A stretch of DNA of 64,000 nucleotides from the NCBI GenBank assembly GCA_041392805.1, contig JAWKLJ010000001.1, positions 806,001 to 870,000 of the forward strand, written 5' to 3'. A model generated the notes under the pieces. It was not told where the DNA came from. It searched no databases and saw nothing but the letters and a program-made list of their open reading frames with translations. This document shows positions 52,300 to 61,779 of the stretch, piece after piece (within the stretch, counting starts at the first letter, position 1; every line of letters begins with the position of its first letter). The position numbers were made by a program, and so were the translations under genes. Origin of the DNA: Saprospiraceae bacterium (lineage in GTDB: Bacteria > Bacteroidota > Bacteroidia > Chitinophagales > Saprospiraceae).

Positions 52300-55200
52300 C
52301 TATTTTTTATAGCCGCCTCTTCTTCTATGCGAGCGCGAACCGTTGACAAAGTTAAAAAGTGGCACATCTACGTTGACCGAAAAAAGAAAACGAGAGGCCT
52401 GGGAGGTCAAGTCAGGATTGCTGGGGTCGATGCGGCGGGTTTGTGGCCCAAGCTGCCACCCAAATCCAGTGGATATAGGCACTTTATGAAAATTATAGAA
52501 CAACGATGCGCCTGGCGCCAAAAAATTATTGAATTCAAGTTTGGGAAGGGAAGAGGCCATGTTATCATTTAAGCGATAAGACGTAACCGCTCCAATATCC
52601 AACACCGATAAAAACAGGGTGTAAGAGCTGCGTTGGTAGTTTTTGAATTTCCAGCTCATGGCAATGCCAATGGGCACGGTCAATCCAATGGTTCTGGAGG
52701 ACACCTTACTTGTCTCGATGGGGTTCAATAATTTCTCCTCTCCAACGGCTAATCCAAGGTAACTATTGATCCCTAAGTTGAAATCTAGCTCCCTTTTTAG
52801 TCTGGAGCTGCCCGGAGGAGCCGCCGCCGCTCGCAAAGCAGCCTTCACATCATCCGAAGTTGTTGCATTCAAAACATCCGCCATAAAAGTACCGTACAAC
52901 AACACTGTATTTCGGATACGTTCATTATGCCCCTGTAATCTTTTTTCTTGCTTAAGCTCCTCTGGCGTAAGGGGGCGATGCAGGCGCCTTTTATGTTCTC
53001 TTTGGCGATCTATTTGAGCATCAGCAATGACCCTAAATAATTCCATTGCATTGTAAATGGCAAAGCCAAATTGTTTGTTATTGATATTTTGGTATAAAGA
53101 AAGTCCTTCGGAGCTTATTTTAGAAATGGTGGCCAAGGCGGGTTCCATCTCTTTTAAGGCCTTGCCTTTAAACACAGGCGTTTCCACCACCGTATTGATC
53201 AAATCCACTGTGGTTTTTATCAAAGGATAATAATCTTCAAAGGTGAGTCTATCTGACTGGGCCTTCTTCGTTTGAATAGCGGCTTTGCCATTTTTTATCT
53301 CAAAAATGGTATTAATGAGCTTGGTCGATATCGTCGCCAGGCCTTCCTTGGTGATAGCAGGGGTCCCTTTTAGCGTGCGTAACTCTTCGTAAAGCAAGCC
53401 CAAGTAAATTGAGCGAGTAAATTCGTCGCTCATCAACTGGTCATAGGTGGATTTATCCAACCAAACCAATTCTTGTGTACTATTGGTGGTTTCCTTTTTA
53501 AAACTGAACAAAAGGTGGGTCGCTAATTCGATAACACTGGCTAGATGTTGGGCATTATCCCTGGATTTAGATAAACTGGGGGCACAAAAGGTGGTATCCA
53601 TTTTGGCTACTAAGCGATCAATATTGGTATAGTGTGCACCTAATGCATCCCTTTGCGCACTAATCTCGTCCAAATTGGCCTGGATCTGATCCAAGGATTT
53701 TAGCTGCGTCTCATCAATCGCATATAGGTTCTCCTGGATGGCCGCAAATTGACGAAGGATGGGACTGGGCTCATGCCTCAGCCGTGCACTGGTAGCCGAC
53801 AGGGAATCAAGCCTTAGCATCGTCTCCTGGTGAATTCGGTTCATTTGCCGACCTGCATCCTCCAAATAAAATCGGATTTTTTCAGGTGTCAAAGTGGGGT
53901 CGTTTCTTTGTATTTGCTCGGGGTTTAGCGTTCTGCCCGAGCGCATCATTCTTAAAATAGACTCCATTTTAGTCCAGGTTTCCTGCGACTTATATTCATT
54001 GCTCAATATCTTTTTCAGGTAAACCAAGGCGGCTAGGTCAATATTGGATGATTCGTCTACCTTTTTACTTTTCAAAAAGTCGATTTCTGTATCCAAGCCA
54101 GATAATAAGGTATCTCTCAATTGAAAAATGACTTTCACCCTATTATTCAGTTCTCTTTTTTGCAGGAGTAGGACTTCCTTCTTTACCTCTTTTATTTGGG
54201 GAAGGACTTCGGCCAGCAAGTCTTGTTCCTGCCGGAAGCGTTCATCAAAGGATTCTTTAAGCAGCAATCTCGTCAGCTCTAATCCTCTGGCGATGTATGC
54301 TTTATCAGAAGGCCGCTCTGAAAACTGATCTTCGTACTTATCAAATCCAGGGTCATTGTCATTGATTTGGTCGCCAAAATAGCCTTGCCCATTCAAGTTG
54401 TTGGTCGCATATTTGGAATAGAAGCCAAATACCTCCTGTATCCCATGCCCGGGGATATCATAGGAGAGCCTGCTGATGGGCGCCCAGCCAAATTGAAGGG
54501 TCTCCTTCATTTGATCGAGTCTCGTCTTCAAATCCGGACCGTAAAGGTCTATAGAATCAAGCAATTCGTCTATTCCATTGACCAGGTCAACATGGGAATC
54601 TCCCAGCAATTGATAGGTTGCTGCTGCTTTTTCGCAATAGGCCTTGATTTGCCTTTCCAAATCGTTCCGTTCTTTTCTAAAGGTTTTTACCTGACTGGAA
54701 TCTTCAATAGAGGCTGCAATGGATAGGTTGACAATCTCCGAAAGGTCCGTATGCCGGTTTGACAAATGCCTAAAGGCAAAAGGCATGATGTCTTCAATAG
54801 TGTGGTCGGTAAAAACCAATTGAGACATATTATAAAACAGGGACAAATTGTAAATAGCTGGTGAATAATCCAGTACGCCCTGGTACTTGTCCAACTGAAG
54901 TAATTTGGGCAGATTGAGGCCTACATATTGCAAATCACTCAAAAAAGAGGGGCGGGCACTTTGCAATAATTTTTTATAATTGGAAATTTCGAATTGCAGG
55001 AATAAGTCATATGTTTTAGGAAAAAGGGTGGAATATTCATTAGGAACAGATTCCACCATGCGCTGTTTGAAGCGATCCATAAAGGAAATATTGAGCTCTT
55101 CCTGTGCTCTTTCCACGATAAAATCAGATAATCCTTCAATAATGACAGTCGAATTAATCCCGCTGACTTTACTGTAGGCCGCATTGGCCATTTCGGAGGC

Positions 55201-55989
55201 AATGGTCAGTTTGCTTTGAGATAATTTGTCATCTATTTCCAGGGCTTGGTAATAGTTTTCATCTTTTTGCGTCAGGATCTGTTTTTTGAAGTCCAACTCC
55301 GGTTGGTTATATAAGCTATTGACCCAATTGTAATTTTCATGCAGGTTTTTGGTGATGGATTCGCCCAAGCGCTTATCATCAAAAGCCATGTAAGGAGCCA
55401 CTTCCTTTAAGTCATAATCGTACAAAAAGGGTTGCAGGATACCAGACAAAAAGGGGTTTTCCTTATATTTAGCATAAATATTTTCTAAGGTTTTGAACTC
55501 AAACAGGGTATCCTGATAGGCTGCATGTAACCCTAATAAAGAAATAACTTTATAATAATCTTCCTTTACAATATGCCCATTTAAGCCTGAGGGATTCCTC
55601 CACTGTATCGCATCCGGCAAGTTGTCAAGCAGGAAATTTTCAGCAATGGTAAAAGTTGCATCGCTATAATAGGTGCCTTTGCCATAGGAAATTTCCAATG
55701 TAGCTTGAGAGGTTCCCCCTTCATAATTAAAGGTATAACGCCCTATCCGATCCAGTACCAGGCTATCTCCAGGACTTAAGGAGAGCTGCTCCCCCTTGAA
55801 AAAGACCGCCCAATCCCCTTGGTCCAACCCTTTAAGCACCGGTGGTGCAAATTGGGTCAACAACTGCTGCATTTCGCGCGTCTCTTGAAATAGCGATTGA
55901 GCGCTAATGGAAGGAGGATGTGTAACAAAAATAAATCCAATAAGCAACATAAAAATGCCTGCTACTCGGCGAGGTGTGTAAGTTCTCAT
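52300..55989 (-). CDS. Large secreted protein of unknown function
   Basis: 1229 aa from the ATG at 55989 (MRTYTPRRVAGIF); the frame opens earlier at 56019. A signal peptide (GIFMLLIGFIFVTHPPSISAQ) targets the periplasm or surface. Mostly helical, with long coiled-coil stretches (LREEVLPQIKEVKKEVLLLQKRELNNRVK; LTPEKIRFYLEDAGRQMNRIHQE). The end (RRTIGLTVPIGIAMSWKFKNYQR and SRFLFSVNVDVPLFNFV) could be a short outer-membrane beta segment. No domain recognised. It is monocistronic and about four times the usual length of a Bacteroidota hypothetical exported protein. It could be a surface scaffold or part of a transport or contact system. Confidence 0.75.
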   Translation of the reverse strand: MRTYTPRRVAGIFMLLIGFIFVTHPPSISAQSLFQETREMQQLLTQFAPPVLKGLDQGDWAVFFKGEQLSLSPGDSLVLDRIGRYTFNYEGGTSQATLEISYGKGTYYSDATFTIAENFLLDNLPDAIQWRNPSGLNGHIVKEDYYKVISLLGLHAAYQDTLFEFKTLENIYAKYKENPFLSGILQPFLYDYDLKEVAPYMAFDDKRLGESITKNLHENYNWVNSLYNQPELDFKKQILTQKDENYYQALEIDDKLSQSKLTIASEMANAAYSKVSGINSTVIIEGLSDFIVERAQEELNISFMDRFKQRMVESVPNEYSTLFPKTYDLFLQFEISNYKKLLQSARPSFLSDLQYVGLNLPKLLQLDKYQGVLDYSPAIYNLSLFYNMSQLVFTDHTIEDIMPFAFRHLSNRHTDLSEIVNLSIAASIEDSSQVKTFRKERNDLERQIKAYCEKAAATYQLLGDSHVDLVNGIDELLDSIDLYGPDLKTRLDQMKETLQFGWAPISRLSYDIPGHGIQEVFGFYSKYATNNLNGQGYFGDQINDNDPGFDKYEDQFSERPSDKAYIARGLELTRLLLKESFDERFRQEQDLLAEVLPQIKEVKKEVLLLQKRELNNRVKVIFQLRDTLLSGLDTEIDFLKSKKVDESSNIDLAALVYLKKILSNEYKSQETWTKMESILRMMRSGRTLNPEQIQRNDPTLTPEKIRFYLEDAGRQMNRIHQETMLRLDSLSATSARLRHEPSPILRQFAAIQENLYAIDETQLKSLDQIQANLDEISAQRDALGAHYTNIDRLVAKMDTTFCAPSLSKSRDNAQHLASVIELATHLLFSFKKETTNSTQELVWLDKSTYDQLMSDEFTRSIYLGLLYEELRTLKGTPAITKEGLATISTKLINTIFEIKNGKAAIQTKKAQSDRLTFEDYYPLIKTTVDLINTVVETPVFKGKALKEMEPALATISKISSEGLSLYQNINNKQFGFAIYNAMELFRVIADAQIDRQREHKRRLHRPLTPEELKQEKRLQGHNERIRNTVLLYGTFMADVLNATTSDDVKAALRAAAAPPGSSRLKRELDFNLGINSYLGLAVGEEKLLNPIETSKVSSRTIGLTVPIGIAMSWKFKNYQRSSYTLFLSVLDIGAVTSYRLNDNMASSLPKLEFNNFLAPGASLFYNFHKVPISTGFGWQLGPQTRRIDPSNPDLTSQASRFLFSVNVDVPLFNFVNGSRSHRRRGGYKK

Positions 55990-56189
55990 AGGAATATTAA
56001 GTTGAATAATTTCAACCACAAATGTAAGCTGAAAATAGGGGAAAGCAACCTACATTTTAATGTGGTGAAAAGGGAATTTGTTACCAAGATAAAAAACTTC
56101 CAGATCAAATCTTATGGTCTTCGTCGTAAATTCAGAGATCCACCTGCGACATGGTAAAGAAGTGGAGGACATAACCGCCTAAGCAGTTT

Positions 56190-56258
56190 GACGGAAATAA
56201 AGCAATCAAATTCCTGCTTAAGGTTTCTAAAATTTGATTACTTTATTTTTTTTCCGTC
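56190..56258. terminator. Palindromic terminator at the end of the acyl-CoA synthetase
   Basis: GACGGAAATAAAGCAATCAAAT (left arm starts 56190) pairs with ATTTGATTACTTTATT (from 56232), with one mismatch. It is followed by a T tract on the plus strand, and the outer GACGGAAA/TTTCCGTC arms also pair with a bulge. A second option pairs AAGCAG (56181-56186) with CTGCTT (56214-56219). The same TTTGACGGAAATAAA motif begins the terminator region after SusD. It serves the minus-strand gene ending at 56283. Confidence 0.6.
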
Positions 56259-56282
56259 CCTAAGCCAAAAGCCCCATAGCTT

Positions 56283-57785
56283 TTATGATGGTATGAAATA
56301 CTGTTTTAGTTCCTTTTTGGTCACCTTGCCAATGGTATTGCGGGGCAAGTCCTGCTGGATGATAAATCGGCGAGGCACCTTGTAAGCCGGCAACTGAGTG
56401 CGCAGCCATTCGCTGAGTTCGTCGAGGTCAATGGCTGCTCCGCCAGTGACCAGGCTGGCGGCGACCACTTCGCCCCATTCCTCATCCGCTATCCCCACTA
56501 CGCCGCAATCTTTCACCAAGGGGTGCTGGCGCAAAACATCTTCTATTTCCAGGGCGGAGATTTTGTAGCCGCCCGATTTGATAATATCTACGGAATTCCT
56601 TCCTAGTATTTTGTAATAGCCATCGTTGAGTTGGGCCATATCGCCGGTGCAAAACCAGCCATCTTTGAAGGAAGCCGCGGTAGCTTCTGGTTTATTCCAG
56701 TAGGCCTCAAAGAGGTTGGGGCCTTTGACCTGTATTTCTCCCACGGTGCCTGGTGGTACTTCCTGCCCCTCTTCGTCTACCAATCGAATAGACACCCCTG
56801 GCAGGGCTTGCCCCACATGGCCGGGGCGCCGTTCCCCTCGGTAAGGATTGCTCAACGCCATACCAATTTCAGTCATGCCGTAACGTTCCAATAAAGTATG
56901 GCCACTAATTTGGCGCCATTTCTCCAGGACGGGCACCGGTAAAGCAGCCGATCCAGACACCATGAGGCGAAACGACCGTAGGGCAGTGGAAAGGGAAGCC
57001 TTCCGTTCCTCACTGGCTTGTTCCCAATAAGTAATGAGTTTGAAATATATCGTAGGGACTGCCATGAAGAGGTTGATATCACCCGCTTCGAATAAAGACC
57101 ACAGGGTCTCTGCATCAAACTTGGGTACAAACTGGCAACAGGCACCTGCCCAAAGGGCACAACTTACTACATTTACGATACCATGCACATGATGGAGGGG
57201 TAAGACATTCACAATATGATCGTCTGCTTGCCACTCCCAGGCTTTTACCAAAGTTTCTATCTGGGAAGACAGACAAGCATGAGTCGATACCACTCCTTTG
57301 GGCAGATTGGTGGTACCACTGGTGTATAAAATCAAAGCGCGGCGCGACAAAGCGATAGTTGGCAAGGGCACCTCAAGCCCCTTTATCAAATCGGTCACCA
57401 ACATCAGCGGAATGGCCATTTTATCAGCCAAAGGTGCCAAAAAAGAGTAGTATTTGGCATCCACAACCATGGTGGACACCTGCGAATCTTTTAACACGTA
57501 TTCAATCGAGGGTAAAGGATGCGCTGTACAGAGCGGCACGGCAATCCCGCCAGCTCGCCAAACGCCCCATTGGGTGACGACATACCCAAAGCCAGGTTCC
57601 AACAAAAAGGCGATCCGCTTTTCGGCAAGGTCTTTTCTCCCTTGCAGCAAACCGCCGGCAACTCGGCCAGATTGATACAGTAACATATCATAAGTAAAGG
57701 TCTTATCTCCTTCGATGATCGCGTTTTGGTCGCGATATTTGAGGGCATTAGCAATAAGCGGAAGTTGGTGATTAGTTGCATGCAT
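56283..57785 (-). CDS. Acyl-CoA synthetase, AMP-binding (malonyl-CoA synthetase-like)
   Basis: 500 aa from the ATG at 57785 (MHATNHQLPL). ANL-superfamily motifs: LILYTSGTTNLPKGVV (A3 P-loop), LERYGMTEIGMALSNPY (A5), GEIQVKGPNLFEAYWNKP, GWFCTGDMAQLNDGYYKILGR (A7-A8) and the catalytic Lys near RNTIGKVTKKEL (A10). The length and motifs fit MatB-type malonyl/dicarboxyl-CoA synthetase, although fatty acyl substrates are also possible. It activates an acid with ATP to make the acyl-CoA. The gene is followed by a hairpin terminator; no fatty-acid or polyketide genes lie beside it. Confidence 0.93.
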   Translation of the reverse strand: MHATNHQLPLIANALKYRDQNAIIEGDKTFTYDMLLYQSGRVAGGLLQGRKDLAEKRIAFLLEPGFGYVVTQWGVWRAGGIAVPLCTAHPLPSIEYVLKDSQVSTMVVDAKYYSFLAPLADKMAIPLMLVTDLIKGLEVPLPTIALSRRALILYTSGTTNLPKGVVSTHACLSSQIETLVKAWEWQADDHIVNVLPLHHVHGIVNVVSCALWAGACCQFVPKFDAETLWSLFEAGDINLFMAVPTIYFKLITYWEQASEERKASLSTALRSFRLMVSGSAALPVPVLEKWRQISGHTLLERYGMTEIGMALSNPYRGERRPGHVGQALPGVSIRLVDEEGQEVPPGTVGEIQVKGPNLFEAYWNKPEATAASFKDGWFCTGDMAQLNDGYYKILGRNSVDIIKSGGYKISALEIEDVLRQHPLVKDCGVVGIADEEWGEVVAASLVTGGAAIDLDELSEWLRTQLPAYKVPRRFIIQQDLPRNTIGKVTKKELKQYFIPS

Positions 57786-57853
57786 ATTTTTTCCTTCATT
57801 CAATTCTGTCGAATAATACGCAATTTCAATAAAAAGTTATCCTTTTTTTACAA

Positions 57854-60751
57854 CTAATTAGCTTCTGCCAAGGCTAGTATGAGGTGTTTTCTCAAGGTAA
57901 AGTGAAAGCAAGTGCCCTCCTCATATTGGTCATCAATCCAAATCTTTCCACCATGCTGTTCCACAATTTTTTTACATAGCGCCAGGCCAATCCCTGTGCC
58001 TTCGTATTTGGTGCTGTTATGTAATTTCCGAAAAAGGAGAAATACTTTTTCTCGGAACTCAGCGCCGACACCAATGCCATTATCTTTGATGGAAAAATGC
58101 CAGTATTCATCTGATGAAGAACAACTTATTTCAACCACAGGTGTTACTTCGTCTTTTCTAAACTTAATGGCATTCTCCAAAAGGTTTTGGAACAATTGGC
58201 GCATCATTGTCGCATCTGCATCAATTAGGTCGGGCATAGTTTTTAGCTCAATAATCGTATTGCTGCCCTCTATCTCTATTTTCAAGTCGGTTTTGATCTG
58301 GTCGATTAAAGTGTACAAAGAAATGGTCTCCAGGCGATGGTTTTCGGTATTCACTCGGGAATACAGGAGGAGGTCCTCAATGAGGTTCTTCATGCTGTTA
58401 GCCCCTGAGGTGATATAGGAAAGGTATTCTTGCTCGTTCTTGTTCAATCGGTCGCCCAAGCTACGCTTCAGCAATTGGGTAAAACTAACAATGGTGCGGA
58501 TAGGTGCTTTCAAATCATGGGAAGCCATATAGGCAAAGTTCTCCAGCTGCATATTGCTTTCAATATACTTTTTCAAATCCTCATTTTTTTGATTAAGTTC
58601 TACCAGCGTTTTACGAGTAAGATCTTCCTGGTTTTTCTTACTGGTGATATCCTGAATGATGCCAGAAATCCGAATAGGGCGCCCCTCTTTTCCTAACACT
58701 TTCTTTCCCCTCATTTGAAACCAGCGAGGGCCTGTTTCTTTTAATACTTTCTTATAGACAAAATTAAAAAAGACATTATCTACCGGCTTATTTTTGATAT
58801 CCAATAAAGTGGTTTGAAGCTCCTCCTCTACAAGAGTCATTAAACAAGATTCAAAAGAAACAGGGGTACCCAAGGGAATTTGAAAAAGGTGGTACAATTG
58901 CTCCGACCAGGTCAGGGTATCCGTTGCATAATCATATTCCCAGCTACCCAACAAGGCAACCTCCTGGGCTTCTTTAAGTTGCAATTCACTGACTCGTAAA
59001 GCCTTTTCTGATTGTTTTTTCTCGGAAACATTTTTGATAATCACCAATACTTCATTTGGATTGTAGGCACTGGGGATCAAGGTTGTTTCCGTTTCAAAAA
59101 CAATGCCGTCAATTTTTTTATGATCAAACTCAAACCGCAGGGTTTGGCCTAACTTTAATATCCGGAGGTGTTCTCTTATCAATACATCTGAACGTTCTCC
59201 ACTAGTTTGATAAACCGGAACAATATCCTGTGGTTTCAGGGGATTCGTTTCTCCAAATTCTGGTAAACCAAACAAGCTTTTCGCCTGTTCGTTACAATAT
59301 TCAAATATGCCTCTTTGTTGGTTAAATACAAAAATGGCCTCAAAAGAATTACTGAAAAGGTTCTTATAGCGGTTTTCGCTTTCCAATAAGGCATTTTCGG
59401 CGATTTTCCTTTCGGTCGTTTCTAGTGCAAAGCCTATGCCTTCTTGCTTTTCTTTATCATAGGTAACCCTGACATCAAAAAATATTTCTCCATTTTCCGT
59501 CTGAACCTTAGCGACATAAGAGCAAATTCCCACCTCCAATACTTTGTCATGATATGCAATAATATCAGGATATTGACTGTATATTTCTCTTATACTCTTT
59601 CCTACCACCTCGTTATTTTTAAACCCCAGCCGTTTGAGTCCATCACCTAAGCTCACCGTGAAATTGAGATCCTTATCAAAGCGGTAATACACAACGGGGA
59701 AATTGCTCATCATTTTTTCAATCACCTCATCCTGCCTGGCAATACTTTCCTTGCTTTGCTTAAGCTCCGTTATATCCTTTTGTGTTCCCCATAAGCCCTT
59801 TAGCTGGCCATCCTCGACGATACCGATGACATTATTTAACAAGTCAATAACTTGCCCATCCTCCCTAAACGCTCTTGATTCTACATCCAAATACTGGTAA
59901 TTAGCTTGCACAACATCTTTAAAATTAATAGGAATATTCGCATTCGACACCCCTTCCCTTAGATTTTGTATAGAAAGGCCCTTCATGCTATGGCCATGCT
60001 GGTAGCCGTATATATTCGCAAAAGCATCATTACATTCTTCAAAATACCCCGTTTGTTTAAATATCCGATGTTGCTCGTCAAGAGGTAAGCCGACAGGGAT
60101 AGGCGTGAGGAAAGTAATATGATAAATACCTTCTGAGGTGTATTCCAAGAAATTTCGCATCCCTTTATCTATGATGTTTTTCTGAGAAAGGGTCCGCCAA
60201 TACATTAAAAGCAGGGAAAAAACTTTGTAAAGGAACAGGTAACTAAAAAATAAAATGGCTGCCTTCATGTTCAGAAACTGGATAGCGCTGATTTTTCCAA
60301 ATTGAAAATGACTAATTTCTACCACAAAGAAAAGCGCTGCAGAAACCATAAACAGGCAAAATATGGCAATCGACACCTTCTTCCGCTCTGGAAAATAAAT
60401 CAGTGCATTAAGTGAAAGTGGAAGAAAAAAAAGCGCATTAAATAAATTCAGGAAGGCAAAAACAACGATAGTCATCATTAGATAAATTACACCAATGGTA
60501 ACAAATACAGAGACCTTGTAATACCCTCTTGCAACAAAATAAAGATTCGTTGCAAAATAGGATATGATCAGTAAGTGCCAAAAAAACAACCAAGGTGTAA
60601 GTACGCCATTTACAGCATACATAAGGATGGTACTTAAAGGGAGAAGCATTCCCATCAAGTTATCGAAATTAAATATCCGACGGGCTAGTTTTTCCAAATT
60701 AGTCAGATCACCCGAAACACCAATATTTAGTAGTCTCAGTAGCAAATTCAT
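57854..60751 (-). CDS. PAS-containing sensor histidine kinase
   Basis: 965 aa. An N-terminal region of about 6 helices (residues 25-185) is followed by four PAS/PAC modules (beginning near FLEYTSEGIYHITF, NFPVVYYRFDKDLNF, NSFEAIFVFNQQRG, ALLGSWEYDYATD). The kinase core has ENFAYMASHDLKAPIRT with the phospho-accepting His, and HATPase motifs NLLENAIKFRK (N box), IKDNGIGVG (G1) and KYEGTGIGLALCKKIVEQHGG (G2). The extended ASHDLKAP form is common in phytochrome-like kinases. No response regulator is adjacent, so it probably signals to a partner elsewhere. The ligand is unknown. Confidence 0.95.
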   Translation of the reverse strand: MNLLLRLLNIGVSGDLTNLEKLARRIFNFDNLMGMLLPLSTILMYAVNGVLTPWLFFWHLLIISYFATNLYFVARGYYKVSVFVTIGVIYLMMTIVVFAFLNLFNALFFLPLSLNALIYFPERKKVSIAIFCLFMVSAALFFVVEISHFQFGKISAIQFLNMKAAILFFSYLFLYKVFSLLLMYWRTLSQKNIIDKGMRNFLEYTSEGIYHITFLTPIPVGLPLDEQHRIFKQTGYFEECNDAFANIYGYQHGHSMKGLSIQNLREGVSNANIPINFKDVVQANYQYLDVESRAFREDGQVIDLLNNVIGIVEDGQLKGLWGTQKDITELKQSKESIARQDEVIEKMMSNFPVVYYRFDKDLNFTVSLGDGLKRLGFKNNEVVGKSIREIYSQYPDIIAYHDKVLEVGICSYVAKVQTENGEIFFDVRVTYDKEKQEGIGFALETTERKIAENALLESENRYKNLFSNSFEAIFVFNQQRGIFEYCNEQAKSLFGLPEFGETNPLKPQDIVPVYQTSGERSDVLIREHLRILKLGQTLRFEFDHKKIDGIVFETETTLIPSAYNPNEVLVIIKNVSEKKQSEKALRVSELQLKEAQEVALLGSWEYDYATDTLTWSEQLYHLFQIPLGTPVSFESCLMTLVEEELQTTLLDIKNKPVDNVFFNFVYKKVLKETGPRWFQMRGKKVLGKEGRPIRISGIIQDITSKKNQEDLTRKTLVELNQKNEDLKKYIESNMQLENFAYMASHDLKAPIRTIVSFTQLLKRSLGDRLNKNEQEYLSYITSGANSMKNLIEDLLLYSRVNTENHRLETISLYTLIDQIKTDLKIEIEGSNTIIELKTMPDLIDADATMMRQLFQNLLENAIKFRKDEVTPVVEISCSSSDEYWHFSIKDNGIGVGAEFREKVFLLFRKLHNSTKYEGTGIGLALCKKIVEQHGGKIWIDDQYEEGTCFHFTLRKHLILALAEAN

Positions 60752-61197
60752 TATGCTAATGTTTGGTTAGAACAAAACAAAAGGCGTTGGTATTCACTTA
60801 GGTCTACGCATGTTTAAATAACTTTCAAGGGCCTCAAAACACCGCCTGGATAATGCAGTGTGCTGGATTAGCCGTGGTATTTTCTAATAAATGCGTGAAA
60901 CCTAAGTTAAAAGGGTGAATGGTTGCACAATATACTATAATATATACTAAAAACGGAAGAAAAGGTTGTCAAAAAGAGGGGAAGATGATATATGGAATCC
61001 TTTTTTTAAGGCCCTGGACTAAGATTGGACAAAACCGGAAGTACGAAATGGGAAGTCGGAAACGCTACATCTTGGAACGCTTAGAAACATTCCCCTTTCC
61101 GAATTTTAAACTACTGGAGGTAGTCTTTTTTCATCACGCTGCCTCGTCCGACCTTAGATGGGGCGCTGCGGGGGGGGGGATTACTTTTATGAAAAAA
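60752..61197. other. Intergenic region with a degraded heptamer repeat
   Basis: 446 bases between two minus-strand genes. A palindromic AT-rich stretch TATACTATAATATATAC lies near 60930. A GGAAGT-type remnant (GGGAAGTCGGAAACG, about 61050-61065) and its inverse CCCCTTTCC nearby (61090-61100) resemble a decayed MITE core. A G run of 9-10 lies near 61170. No gene was seen; the HK promoter should lie near 60755-60850. Confidence 0.5.
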
Positions 61198-61779
61198 CTA
61201 GGCCGTTAAACGATCGACATGCTTCAATCGCAATTGTCTGGCTTTATCTTTAGCCCTATTGAGTTTCATTTTTATGGCACCTTCTGATTTATTTCTTTTA
61301 AAAGCCATTTCCTTGATCGACATCTCTTCTTGAAATTTCATGAGCAAGATCGTCCGATCCGTTCTTGGCAATTCTTTTAAAACCGCTTGGAGGACCTCCA
61401 CTTTGGCGTCAAAAGAGTAGTGATCGACATCTTCTTCTGCTATATTTAATGCCTCATCCATGTCATCGGATAGCTTTATTTTACGGGTTTGTTGCTTTTT
61501 CAAACAATCCATGCAGTAGTTATAGGTAATAGAATAAATCCAGGTAGAAATACTGGCTTCTTGTCTAAATTGGCCGTACTTGAGGTGAACCCTTAAGAAT
61601 ACCTCTTGCATGGCGTCCTTTGCTAAGGCTTCATCTTTGAGCAAGCTCAAACATTTGCCAAATACTTTAGGAGAATATTTTTCATATACGAGGCTAAAAT
61701 TGATGTTGCTTGGCTCCTCTTTATATGAAGGGATAAGTTTGAATTCGCTGGTGGGTTCTTGATAGCTTACATTATTCAT
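61198..61779 (-). CDS. ECF-type RNA polymerase sigma factor
   Basis: 193 aa. Region 2 is FSLVYEKYSPKVFGKCLSLLKDEALAKDAMQEVFLRVH with the DAMQEVF core-binding motif and the -10 recognition stretch STWIYSITYNYCMDCLKK. Region 4 is ELPRTDRTILLMKFQEEMSIKEMAFKRNKSEGAIKMKLNRAKDKARQ. The order, length and the missing region 3 fit the ECF (sigma-70 family group IV) factors. No anti-sigma gene follows, unlike the usual FecI/FecR or RpoE arrangement, so it may be regulated in another way. The HK gene downstream is on the same strand but 450 bp away. Confidence 0.92.
   Translation of the reverse strand: MNNVSYQEPTSEFKLIPSYKEEPSNINFSLVYEKYSPKVFGKCLSLLKDEALAKDAMQEVFLRVHLKYGQFRQEASISTWIYSITYNYCMDCLKKQQTRKIKLSDDMDEALNIAEEDVDHYSFDAKVEVLQAVLKELPRTDRTILLMKFQEEMSIKEMAFKRNKSEGAIKMKLNRAKDKARQLRLKHVDRLTA

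Noticed and set aside
60919..61209. 96-residue plus-strand frame in the gap before the sigma gene
   Set aside because: Composed of AT-rich and heptamer repeat DNA, reaches into the sigma gene on the other strand, no recognisable protein features.
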